DNA of 15,087 bases from Leptolyngbyaceae cyanobacterium SM1_3_5 (GTDB lineage: Bacteria > Cyanobacteriota > Cyanobacteriia > Elainellales > Elainellaceae), in contig JAAUTJ010000043.1 of assembly GCA_012031475.1 (NCBI GenBank), positions 1 through 15,087 of the forward strand, read 5' to 3'. The notes under the pieces are model-generated. The model was given only the letters and a program-made list of their open reading frames with translations, was not told where the DNA came from and ran no database searches. This document shows positions 6,600-14,210 of this stretch, piece by piece (position 1 is the first letter of the stretch; each line of letters opens with the position of its first letter). The position numbers and the translations under genes were made by a program.

Positions 6600-8858
6600 A
6601 TGCTCGATCGCCCCAAGAAGCTCATTGAGGTCGCTCTACCTCTTGAAGCCATTAACAAAGAATCCGCAAGAGAAAAATCAATTCGACATGGGCATCCTTC
6701 CACGCTGCATTTGTGGTGGGCGCGGCGGCCTTTGGCTTCTTGTCGAGCCGTGCTGTTTGCCTCTCTGGTCGATGACCCTTCGGCACATCCCGATCGCTTT
6801 CCGACCGAGGAAGCGCAGGAGCAAGAGCGCAGGCGGCTTCTCGACCTGATTGAGCAGTTGGTGAAGTGGGAGAACGTCAATAATCCTGATGTGCTGAAAG
6901 CGGCGCAGGCAGAGATTATGCGATCGACCGACAACAACCCGCCTCCCGTGCTAGACCCCTTCTGCGGTGGCGGCAGCATCCCCCTGGAAGTGCAGCGATT
7001 GGGCTTGGAGGCTCACGCCAGCGATATCAATCCGGTAGCGGTGTTGATTACGAAAGCGCTGATTGAGATTCCACCGAAGTTTAAGGATCAGCCTCCGGTG
7101 AATCCAGAGGCGCAAAAGAAACTGAAGACGGCGCAGTGGTTTGGGGCGCAAGGCTTGGCGGAAGATGTGCGCTACTACGGCAAATGGATTCGCGATCGAG
7201 CCGAGGAGCGCATCGGGCATCTGTATCCGAAAGTGAAGCTGCCAGATGGTAGTGGCGAAGCAACGGTGATTGCTTGGCTGTGGGCGCGGACGGTTAAATG
7301 TCCAAATCCGGCTTGTGGCTGTCAGATGCCGCTGGTGAAGTCGTTTGAGCTTTCGACCAAGAAAGGAAAAGCCGCTTGGGTTGAGCCTGCGATCGATCGC
7401 ACCCAAAAGCCACCTGTCGTCAATTTCAAAGTCAAAACTGGAGAAGGAAAAGCACCAGAACCACCAAAGCTTGGACGAGGCGCAAAGTTTCGCTGTTTGG
7501 CGTGTGAGCAGCCTGTAGAGGATAAGCACATCAAGGCTGAAGGAGTCGCCGGGAGAATGGGCGCGAAGCTGATGGCGATCGTTGCTCAAGGGCAGAAGGG
7601 ACGACTGTATTTATCGCCAACGGAAACTCATGAGAAAGTAGCGTTTTCTGCTCAACCATCTTGGGCACCTATTCAACCGCTAGCTTGTGATCCTCGTAAT
7701 ATTTGGTGTGTCAATTATGGTTTGGATACTTTTGACAAGCTTTTCACCGATCGTCAACTTGTCGCCCTCTCTACATTCAGTGATTTAGTTGGAGAAGTGT
7801 GTGAACAAGTTCGCCATGACGCTAAGCAAGTTGAAAAAGCGATCGAAGTAGAAGTCTATGCAAACGCAGTTGCAACTTATCTAGGGCTTGCAGTCAGTAA
7901 GCTTAGCGACAGCTTATGTGCAATTGCAACTTGGAAGCCGAGCATGGATCAGGCTATTCATGCTTTCACAAAACAAGCGATCCCAATGATCTGGGATTAC
8001 GCTGAATCTAATGCTTTTAACAATGCTGCGGGTGATTACGGTACAACTACTAAAACTATTGCTCGTGCAATCAATAATCTTGGAAAAGGATTACCTGGTT
8101 ATGCCCGCCAGCAAGATGCAACAAAATATGTCAGGGATGAATCCATACCATCGCTGGTATTTACAACTGATCCGCCCTACTACGACAACATCAGTTATGC
8201 AGAATTAGCTGATTTTTTCTATGTCTGGTTGCGCCGATCACTTGAAAAGGTTCACCCTGATCTTTTTAGCACAATAGCAACACCAAAAGAGCAAGAATTG
8301 GTTGCTGCACCTCATAGATTTAATGGTGATAAAGAGAAAGCGCGTCAATTCTTTGAAGAGGGCTTACATGAAGCGTTTAAGAGAACTTATGAAGCATCTC
8401 ATCCAAATTTTCCATTCACGGTCTTCTACGCTTTCAAACAGACTGAAGAAAAAAGAGATGGCACAAATGGATTGAGAACGGCTGCATCAACAGGATGGGA
8501 AACCATGCTGGAGAGCTTGATGCAATCCGATTTCAGTGTCACAGGAACTTGGCCGATGCGAACAGAGCTAAGTAACCGGATGGTGGGACAAGGTTCTAAT
8601 GTGTTGGCTTCCTCGATCGCCCTGGTCTGTCGTCCTCTTCCTGCCGACGCGCCAAAAACCACCCGTCGCAACTTCGTCAACGAACTCAAACGCGAACTGC
8701 CCGCCGCCCTTCGCGCCATGCAGCAAGGCAACATCGCCCCTGTCAGACCTTGCCCAAGCCAGCATCGGCCCCGGCATGGCCGTCTTCTCGCGCTACAAAC
8801 AAGTCCTCGAATCAGACGGAACGCCGATGCGCGTTCGCACTGCCCTCCAACTGATTAA
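6600..8858 (+). CDS. DUF1156 adenine-specific DNA methyltransferase, main part
   Basis: The protein begins with the DUF1156 signature: KKLIEVALPLEAINKES, then the SIRHGHPSTLHLWWARRPLA block (split by AREK). SAM-binding motif I is LDPFCGGGSIPLEV (about 118-131) followed by ASDINPVAVLIT. A zinc-ribbon-like region has CPNPACGC (from residue 234) and CLACEQ (from residue 299). Motif IV is DPPYYDN at 524-530, as in N6-adenine methylases. The role is transfer of a methyl group from SAM to adenine in DNA, probably to protect self DNA in a COG1743-type system. The last about 38 residues before the stop at 8858 are out of frame: an extra A near 8745 shifts GTC-GAC, and the true C terminus continues at 8746-9378. 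Joined length would be 925 residues, normal for the family. The region about 7700-8560 is clearly more AT-rich than either side. Confidence 0.9.
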   Translation: MLDRPKKLIEVALPLEAINKESAREKSIRHGHPSTLHLWWARRPLASCRAVLFASLVDDPSAHPDRFPTEEAQEQERRRLLDLIEQLVKWENVNNPDVLKAAQAEIMRSTDNNPPPVLDPFCGGGSIPLEVQRLGLEAHASDINPVAVLITKALIEIPPKFKDQPPVNPEAQKKLKTAQWFGAQGLAEDVRYYGKWIRDRAEERIGHLYPKVKLPDGSGEATVIAWLWARTVKCPNPACGCQMPLVKSFELSTKKGKAAWVEPAIDRTQKPPVVNFKVKTGEGKAPEPPKLGRGAKFRCLACEQPVEDKHIKAEGVAGRMGAKLMAIVAQGQKGRLYLSPTETHEKVAFSAQPSWAPIQPLACDPRNIWCVNYGLDTFDKLFTDRQLVALSTFSDLVGEVCEQVRHDAKQVEKAIEVEVYANAVATYLGLAVSKLSDSLCAIATWKPSMDQAIHAFTKQAIPMIWDYAESNAFNNAAGDYGTTTKTIARAINNLGKGLPGYARQQDATKYVRDESIPSLVFTTDPPYYDNISYAELADFFYVWLRRSLEKVHPDLFSTIATPKEQELVAAPHRFNGDKEKARQFFEEGLHEAFKRTYEASHPNFPFTVFYAFKQTEEKRDGTNGLRTAASTGWETMLESLMQSDFSVTGTWPMRTELSNRMVGQGSNVLASSIALVCRPLPADAPKTTRRNFVNELKRELPAALRAMQQGNIAPVRPCPSQHRPRHGRLLALQTSPRIRRNADARSHCPPTD

Positions 8859-9378
8859 CCAAACGCTCGACGAATATTTCACCGAGCAAGAAGGCGAATT
8901 CGATGCCGATACGCGCTGGGCACTCACCTGGTTTGAGCAGCATCAGTTTGAAGACGGCAGCTTTGGCGATGCCGAAACCCTCTCCAAAGCTAAAGTTACC
9001 AGCGTTCAAGGCTTAGCAAGCGCAGGCATTCTCACCGCCAAAGCTGGAAAAGTCCGCCTCCTGCGCCGCGACGAACTGCCCCAACACTGGAACCCCACCA
9101 CCGACTTGCGCGTTCCCGTCTGGGAAGCCACCCAGCACCTGATCCACGCCCTCGATCGACTGGGCGAATCCGGAGCCGCCAAACTGCTCGGACAACTGGG
9201 CGATCGCGGCGAAATCGCACGAGATCTCGCCTATCGGCTGTATAGCATCTGCGATCGCAAAGGCTGGACACAAGAAGCGATCGCCTACAACAGCTTAGTC
9301 ACGTCCTGGTCAGAAATTTCCCGCCTCACAGCTACACGCCAACCTGAAAAGCAGGGCACGCTAGCCTTGGGAATTTAG
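8746..9378 (+). CDS. DUF1156 methyltransferase, C-terminal part in shifted frame
   Basis: Reading GAC at 8746 directly after GTC at 8742-8744 gives NIAPVDLAQASIGPGMAVFS, a smooth continuation of the methyltransferase, then 210 residues to TAG at 9376-9378. It includes SRYKQVLESDGTPMRVRTAL, EYFTEQEGEFDADTRWALTW and YRLYSICDRKGWTQEAIAYN, which are characteristic C-terminal blocks of DUF1156 proteins as I recall them. The open frame technically begins upstream at 8599, but residues before 8746 are a shadow of the other frame. No separate start or ribosome-binding site is convincing, so it is not an independent gene. GC content here is visibly higher than in the central part of the gene. Confidence 0.85.
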   Translation, partial: DLAQASIGPGMAVFSRYKQVLESDGTPMRVRTALQLINQTLDEYFTEQEGEFDADTRWALTWFEQHQFEDGSFGDAETLSKAKVTSVQGLASAGILTAKAGKVRLLRRDELPQHWNPTTDLRVPVWEATQHLIHALDRLGESGAAKLLGQLGDRGEIARDLAYRLYSICDRKGWTQEAIAYNSLVTSWSEISRLTATRQPEKQGTLALGI

Positions 9379-9424
9379 AGTGGAGGTAGCCGTGCGTTTT
9401 GACTTCAACCCAGGAAGCAACCCC

Positions 9425-9688
9425 ATGAACATCAAACTTGTGGAATCGATCGTGCAAATGATTCAAACACTTTCAGCCGAAGAACAGCAAATGCTTGTGC
9501 AGCAGCTCAATACTCTGCTTACAACGACCGATGAAAAACCTGATGAAAAACCTGTTGAACAGGCTGCTTCATCCACCGATTCAGACGCTTGGGATGTGTT
9601 TTTATCGCTCGGCAGCGAAGCCCAACCCGGACATCTTCAGGATGCTGCTGTGAATCACGATCGCTATCTCTATAGCCAACCATCCTAA
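9425..9688 (+). CDS. VapB-like antitoxin of a PIN toxin pair
   Basis: A small 87-residue protein starts at ATG 9425, behind a good AGGAAG at 9412-9417 with 7-base spacing; the longer in-frame GTG at 9380 has no better support. The N terminus, IKLVESIVQMIQTLSAEEQQ, is predicted helical, and the acidic, flexible tail includes DEKPDEKP and ends near SDAWDVFLSLG, as is typical of cyanobacterial antitoxins placed before PIN toxins. The toxin ATG follows 8 bases after the stop, the tight coupling usual for such pairs. Its expected job is to bind and neutralise the PIN protein and to autoregulate the pair. I assign it mainly from context and N-terminal style, because antitoxins are poorly conserved. 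Confidence 0.7.
   Translation: MNIKLVESIVQMIQTLSAEEQQMLVQQLNTLLTTTDEKPDEKPVEQAASSTDSDAWDVFLSLGSEAQPGHLQDAAVNHDRYLYSQPS
9530..9553 (+). repeat. Tandem 12-bp duplication in the antitoxin gene
   Basis: GATGAAAAACCT occurs twice in direct succession (9530-9541 and 9542-9553) and encodes DEKP twice. It is in frame and lengthens the acidic linker without disrupting the protein. Confidence 0.8.
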
Positions 9689-9696
9689 CTGCGCCC

Positions 9697-10115
9697 ATGC
9701 AAAAAATCTTCGTGGATACGAGTGCTTGGGTTGCCATCTGCGACAGCAAGGATGCTCACCATCAGCAGGCGATCGCTTTTAGCCAGCAGGCCGCTCGAAA
9801 ATATCAGCTTGTCGTGACAAACTACATTTTGGATGAAACTTACACGCTGCTATTGCTGAACGCAGGCTACCAGCAGCGATCGCACTCAAGAGAAGATTTG
9901 ACCTGCTGATTCAAAGCAGCATTCTTCAAATCGTCTGGGTATCAGAAGAAATTGTCGCTCAAGCTTGGACAATCTTTGAGCAATTTAATGTGGATAAACA
10001 GTGGTCTTTTACAGATTGTGTTTCTTATGTCGTCATGACAGAGCAGAGTATTACCGAAGCTTTCACGCTCGATCGTCACTTTTCCCAAATGGGCTTTCTT
10101 CGCCGTCCACTTTAG
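9697..10115 (+). pseudogene. VapC-like PIN-domain ribonuclease toxin, frame-broken
   Basis: The first frame (9697-9909) encodes MQKIFVDTSAWVAICD with catalytic Asp7 and NYILDETYT with Glu47, then goes out of frame at GYQQ. The same protein resumes from 9876 as AIALKRRFDLLIQSS and continues through SFTDCVSYVVM (Asp107) and FTLDRHF (Asp126) to TAG at 10113-10115. Restoring one G at 9876/9877, at the first base of a HIP1 octamer, gives a 139-residue PIN protein with all four metal-binding acids, the usual VapC length. PIN toxins cut RNA in a metal-dependent way. As written, the reading frame would yield a 70-residue product lacking two catalytic acids, so the toxin would be dead. It follows the antitoxin by 8 bases and precedes the DUF499 gene by 87 bases. 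Confidence 0.85.
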
Positions 10116-10202
10116 AGATTTGCGGCAGCATTTAGCGGCAATCCTAAAGCCAATATGCCTTTCCAATTCAAGCAACCACCGCTTTAAGTTCTTAATCTTC
10201 TT

Positions 10203-10862
10203 ATGGCAATTAGCAATCACGAGCGCGTCGGCAGAGCCTTAGCGCTTCTCAAAGACGGACTGTATCCCTACATCGAACGAGAAATGCAGGCGGTTTACAA
10301 AAATCACTGGCTGGTCGCCGCCACGCCTCACGTCGATGAAGACCGCACCCTGCGCCGCACCGTCGCCGAAATTCTGCGCGAAGATGTGAGCGCTCAACTC
10401 AAAGTGATTTGGGGCAAGTGGGAAGAAGTGTTCAAGCGATCGCTCGGACGATCAGAACGATCTTTAATTAGCGAACTTCGTACCATCCGTGACACCTGGG
10501 CGCACGTTGGCGGCAAAATCTCCACTGACGATGCCTACCGCGCCCTAGATAGCATCACTCGCCTGCTGAATGCGATCGCGCCCCTGAAGCCGATGCCGTT
10601 GATAAGCAGCGCTACGAACTTTTGCGCCAGCGCTTTGAAGAACAAGCCCGCAAAGAAACCCGCAGGGCAGCGATCGCCCCGATCGAAGGCATTCCCACAG
10701 GCGGACTCAAGCCCTGGCGAGAAATCGTCACGCCACATCAAGATGTCGCTTCGGGTCGCTATCAGCAAGCCGAATTTGCCGCTGACCTTTGGCAGGTTTA
10801 CCTCGACGAAGGCTCAGACGAATATCGCGACCCAACCGAATTCTTCCGCCGCACCTACCTGA
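10203..10862 (+). CDS. Piece 1 of the DUF499 gene: Swt1-like HEPN domain
   Basis: Starting with MAISNHERVGRALALLKDGL, a beginning that I recognise from DUF499 proteins, this frame covers the HEPN domain up to LLNAI at about 10577. It carries the R-x4-H ribonuclease motif in RTIRDTWAHVG. Residues after about 10580, including the lysine- and proline-rich end before 10862, are an out-of-frame shadow. The break directly follows the HIP1 octamer at 10572-10579. Confidence 0.8.
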   Translation: MAISNHERVGRALALLKDGLYPYIEREMQAVYKNHWLVAATPHVDEDRTLRRTVAEILREDVSAQLKVIWGKWEEVFKRSLGRSERSLISELRTIRDTWAHVGGKISTDDAYRALDSITRLLNAIAPLKPMPLISSATNFCASALKNKPAKKPAGQRSPRSKAFPQADSSPGEKSSRHIKMSLRVAISKPNLPLTFGRFTSTKAQTNIATQPNSSAAPT

Positions 10863-11389
10863 CCGAGGGACTACAACAGCTACTCACAAACGGCCTCCTG
10901 CGTCTGAGCGGCAAAGGTGGCGATCCCGTCATCGATTTACAAACCAACTTCGGCGGCGGCAAAACCCACGCCATACTCGCCCTCTACCATCTGTTCTTCG
11001 GCGTTGCAGCCAAAGATCTCCCCGGTCTAGAGCCTGTGTTTTCTACCGCAGGCGTCAGCGAGCCACCCCAAGTCAATACGGTCGTCCTCGTTGGCAACAA
11101 AATTTCACCTGGACAACCGCAAACCAAGCCAGACGGTACAGTCATTCGGACACTCTGGGGCGAAATTGCGTGGCAGTTGGGCGGCAGAACAGCTTACGAA
11201 CTGGTGCGCCAATCCGATGAAACCGCCACCAATCCCGGCGATACGCTCAAGCTTCTGTTTAACCAGTACGCCCCCTGCCTGATTTTGATCGATGAATGGG
11301 TGTCTTACGCTCGCCAACTGCATGAAGAAAGCGATCTTTCCGGTGGCAGTTTCGACACGCACTTCACCTTTCGCCCAAACCCTGAGTGA
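10622..11389 (+). CDS. Piece 2 of the DUF499 gene: P-loop ATPase domain
   Basis: This frame is truly coding from about 10580 (APEADAVDKQRYELLRQRFE) and contains LQTNFGGGKTHAILALYHLF (Walker A) and CLILIDEWVSYARQL (Walker B). It leaves frame at an extra T in TTT 11369-11371, so the final RPNPE is not native; THFTF should continue as AQTLSESAKN in the next piece. No start codon of its own is credible. Confidence 0.8.
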   Translation: MRQRFEEQARKETRRAAIAPIEGIPTGGLKPWREIVTPHQDVASGRYQQAEFAADLWQVYLDEGSDEYRDPTEFFRRTYLTEGLQQLLTNGLLRLSGKGGDPVIDLQTNFGGGKTHAILALYHLFFGVAAKDLPGLEPVFSTAGVSEPPQVNTVVLVGNKISPGQPQTKPDGTVIRTLWGEIAWQLGGRTAYELVRQSDETATNPGDTLKLLFNQYAPCLILIDEWVSYARQLHEESDLSGGSFDTHFTFRPNPE

Positions 11390-12089
11390 ATCCGCAAAAA
11401 ACGCCGATCGCACCCTGCTAGTCGTCAGCATTCCCGCCTCAGACATCGAGATTGGCGGCGATCGCGGCAAAAGCGCCTTAGATCGCTTGAAGAATGCGAT
11501 CGGACGGGTCGAATCTCCCTGGCGACCCGCCAGTGCGGAAGAAAGCTTTGAAATCGTTCGTCGCCGTCTGTTTCAACCGATCACCGAGCAAAGCGCCTTT
11601 ATTGCCCGCGATGCCGTGATTCGCGCTTTTGCCGAACTCTATCAAACCCAGGCGCAAGAATTTCCTACCGAATGCCGCGAAGCCGACTATCGCCGCCGCC
11701 TCGAAGAAGCCTACCCAATTCACCCGGAACTATTCGATCGCCTCTACTCTGACTGGTCAAGCCTCGACAAATTCCAGCGCACTCGTGGTGTCCTGCGCCT
11801 GATGGCAAAGGTGATTCATTCGCTGTGGGAGCGCGACGATCGCAGCTTGCTGATCATGCCTGCAAACGTGGCAATGGATGACCCGCAGGTGCAGTCCGAA
11901 ATCACCCACTACCTCGAAGACCACTGGGTTCCCGTGATCGAAAAAGATGTGGATGGGTCAAACTCGCTGCCTTTGGCGATCGATCGCCTCAACCCCAACT
12001 TAGGACGCTACTCCGCCTGCCGTCGCGTCACCCGCACCATTTACCTCGGGCTCGGCTCCCACTCTGCAAGCGGCCAATCGCGGCCTTGA
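11372..12089 (+). CDS. Piece 3 of the DUF499 gene: ATPase C-terminal part and helical domain
   Basis: From about 11372 the frame gives AQTLSESAKNADRTLLVVSI, then PWRPASAEESFEIVRRRLF, EEAYPIHPELFDRLYSDW and TRGVLRLMAKVIHSLWERDD, blocks typical of the DUF499 core. The open frame extends back to 11292 but that part shadows the Walker B region. It leaves frame at GGG 12048-12050, where one G is surplus. Confidence 0.8.
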
Positions 12090-13254
12090 AGATCGGCGCA
12101 TCAAACTCGGCTGCGTTCAGCCTGGAGAAAGCGTTGCCGTCTTTGGCGATGCCCTGCGGCGCTTAACCGATCAGGCCACTTACCTCTATGTAGACGGCAG
12201 CAATCGCTACTGGATTTCCACTCAGCCGAACGTGACGCGCACCGCTCAAGACCGAGCGACGCAATACCAGGAAAATTCTGAAGTCATCTGGGATGAAATC
12301 ATCCGTCGTCTGCGGCAAGACAAACAAAAAGGCGAGTTTGCAGGCGTCCACATCGCCCCCGACTCATCGGCTGACATTCCCGATGACAGCTTGATGGGTG
12401 TTCGTCTAGTCATTCTTAATCCGCAATACACGCACACCAGCAAAGCCAAAGACAGTTCCGCTCGCCAACAGGCAGAAGCAATCCTCAGCCAAAAAGGAGC
12501 CAGCCCGCGCTACTTCAAAAACCTGCTCGTCTTCCTAGTCGCTGACAAAAACAATTTGGAAACCCTAGAGCAAAATACCGCTCAGTTTCTCGCCTGGGAT
12601 TCGATCGTGCAGGACAAAGAAGCCTTAAACCTTGATGTCTTCCAAAGCAATCAGGCCACCGCGAAACGAACTCAAACCAATGAGACGGTCGATCGCATCC
12701 TCAAAGACACCTACCAGTGGGCACTCGTCCCCACCCAGCCTGATCCCCAAGGGGCGATCGAATGGCTCGACCTTCGCCTGCAAGGTCAAGAATCACCCAT
12801 TCTGCGAGCTAGCCGCAAACTTGTCCACGAAGAGCATCTGATCACAACCTACGCCGCCAGCCGTTTGTGCATGGAAGCGCTTGACCCCTACCTCTGGCGC
12901 GACGTTGACCACCTCGACCTCAAGCGACTGTGGGAATATCTGGCGCAGTATGTCTACCTGCCGCGATTGAAGAACGAGCAGGTGCTGCTGCAAGCGATCG
13001 AAGCGGGCGTATCCATCCTGTGGCACGAAAATTTCGCATACGCCTCCGGTTGGGACGAAGCCAAGCAGCGATATCTAGGACTGAAAGCTGGCCCTAGAGA
13101 ATCGATTGCAGTGACACTGAGCAACCAAAACCTACTGGTGAAGCCTGCGATCGCGCAGCAACAACTCGATCGAGATGAAGCCGCTAGCCGCGCTGTTCTG
13201 CCCGTTCCTGTGGTGAGCGATCGCGGTGCTTCATTTGGAGAAAGACCCGGTTGA
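12051..13254 (+). CDS. Piece 4 of the DUF499 gene: central and C-terminal helical region
   Basis: The frame resumes with SAPTLQAANRGLEDRRIKLG and runs through VAVFGDALRRLTDQATYLYV, LVFLVADKNNLETLEQNTAQ and KLVHEEHLITTYAASRLCME to a variable linker ending at TGA 13252-13254. The apparent ATG-like start further in (about 12232) is not a real initiation point. Around HIP1 at 13217-13224 the frame is lost again. Confidence 0.8.
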
Positions 13255-13289
13255 TGGGAGATGGGTTACTCAAACCGAAAGACGATTCA

Positions 13290-13539
13290 ATTTCACCTCA
13301 GTCAACCTCACAGCGGTTCTACGGCACAATCCAACTCGATGCTTACGTCTGCGTCGAGATGTCGGCCAAATCGCGGATGAAGTTTACAGCACTTTACGAG
13401 CCTGGTTGATGCCCAGGTAGAAGTCACGCTCGATATTCAAGTTCGCCTGCCGAATGGCGCTCCCGATCATCTGCTGCGAACCGTCAACGAGAATTGCCGA
13501 GTTCTTCGGTTCACCAGTCACGCCTTTGAAGACGAGTAG
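13290..13539 (+). pseudogene. Piece 5 of the DUF499 gene: conserved C-terminal tail, in three frames
   Basis: The tail is readable only by changing frame twice: SQRFYGTIQLDAY ends near 13343, RLRRDVGQIADEVYSTLRA follows to about 13400, and LVDAQVEVTLDIQVRLPNGA to LRFTSHAFEDE ends at TAG 13537-13539. Two lost bases, near 13343 and 13401, explain this. The order and content match the DUF499 C terminus as I recall it. Helicase 2 begins 44 bases later. Confidence 0.7.
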
Positions 13540-13583
13540 CCCACTGTTCGAGTCTTTTCTCACTCAGGTGCAGCGATCGTGCC

Positions 13584-14210
13584 ATGTATCAGCCAATTAA
13601 CCTCGATAGCCATTCCTCTTTCAAGCAACTGCAACCTGGCAGGATTGTCAGAGGAATCTTGCCGCAAGAGTGGGTGACGATCGTAGCTGTTGAGCTGCGA
13701 AATCAACCGGATTCAAGAGTTGTCACCTATCGCGATCGATGGGGCAGTGTTGGAACTCAAGTCATCTCTGCAAGCCAAATAGACAGTCTGGAGATTGCTT
13801 CGCCGCAACCTCGTAGCTTTGATGGCAATGGAACATTATTTCGGCTTGTTTCAGAAGCATATCGAATTAAACACATCGACCTGGTTGAAAATTTACTTGC
13901 AATTCATACCTCCCGAATCGAACCGCTGCCACACCAAATCACGGCAGTTTACGAGACCATGCTGCGGCGGCAACCGCTCCGCTTTCTCCTGGCGGACGAC
14001 CCTGGCGCGGGCAAGACGATTATGGCAGGTTTGCTCATCAAGGAGCTAATTTTGCGTGGAGATTTGAAGCGATGCCTGATTGTTTGCCCTGGCAGCTTGG
14101 TTGAGCAGTGGCAGCAAGATTTGAAAGAGCGATTGCAGCTTGATTTCAAAATCATCGATCGAGACTGGCAAATTCCAGACAAACAATATTTGCCGCAAAC
14201 AACCTGTTAG
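13584..14210 (+). CDS. SNF2-type helicase 2, N-terminal part
   Basis: This is a paralogue of helicase 1. It shares the N-terminal accessory region, RLVSEAYRI, LPHQITAVYETML, Walker A LLADDPGAGKTIMAGLLI and CPGSLVEQWQQDL, but differs at many positions and at most silent sites, so it is not a recent copy. The frame fails after IIDRDW near 14170-14190, where one base is missing, and TAG 14208-14210 is out of frame. The correct continuation is ANNLLVIGRLDQISRNPKLH from 14195. It lies 44 bases after the DUF499 stop and in the same direction, so it probably belongs to the same transcript. Confidence 0.85.
   Translation: MYQPINLDSHSSFKQLQPGRIVRGILPQEWVTIVAVELRNQPDSRVVTYRDRWGSVGTQVISASQIDSLEIASPQPRSFDGNGTLFRLVSEAYRIKHIDLVENLLAIHTSRIEPLPHQITAVYETMLRRQPLRFLLADDPGAGKTIMAGLLIKELILRGDLKRCLIVCPGSLVEQWQQDLKERLQLDFKIIDRDWQIPDKQYLPQTTC

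Larger units (their letters stand above)
10203..13539 (+). pseudogene. Swt1-like HEPN + DUF499 ATPase (COG1483), complete but split by indels
   Basis: Joining six pieces gives one protein of about 1112 residues: an N-terminal HEPN domain with RDTWAH (Arg96, His101), a P-loop domain with NFGGGKTHAI (GGGKTH about 251-256) and Walker B LILIDEW (about 361-366), a long helical middle, a variable linker, and the conserved C-terminal tail RFYGTIQLDAY...DVGQIADEV...EVTLDIQVRLP. The frame changes are near 10580 (lost base), 11369-11371 (extra T), 12048-12050 (extra G), between 13217 and 13290 (lost base), near 13343 (lost C) and near 13401 (lost base). Protein sequence is coherent across each. Gene order beside a DUF1156 methylase is diagnostic for the predicted defence set. 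The ATPase probably powers or gates the system, while the HEPN domain may be an RNase effector. Confidence 0.85.

Noticed and set aside
6951..7589. A 212-residue minus-strand open frame opposite the methyltransferase
   Set aside because: The plus strand here carries SAM-binding and zinc-ribbon motifs; the antisense product has no family features.
8599..8745. N-terminal 49 residues of the open frame that contains the methylase C terminus
   Set aside because: They overlap conserved methylase sequence in the other frame and contain no coherent domain; real coding starts at 8746.
10184..10195. TTAAG-TT-CTTAA dyad just before the DUF499 start
   Set aside because: Five AT-rich base pairs with a two-base loop are expected by chance and give no usable structure.
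2965..13224. Recurrent GCGATCGC octamers as a CRISPR or interspersed repeat array
   Set aside because: Spacing is irregular and most lie inside coding sequence; this is the dispersed HIP1 motif of cyanobacteria.
2893..13405. Phase variation as the cause of the frame breaks
   Set aside because: The tracts involved are only two to six bases long, too short for efficient slipped-strand switching, and the breaks are spread over several genes.
13226..13420. Independent small gene between the DUF499 gene and helicase 2
   Set aside because: Its middle encodes DVGQIADEV, a DUF499 tail block, so it is one piece of that gene read in a single frame.
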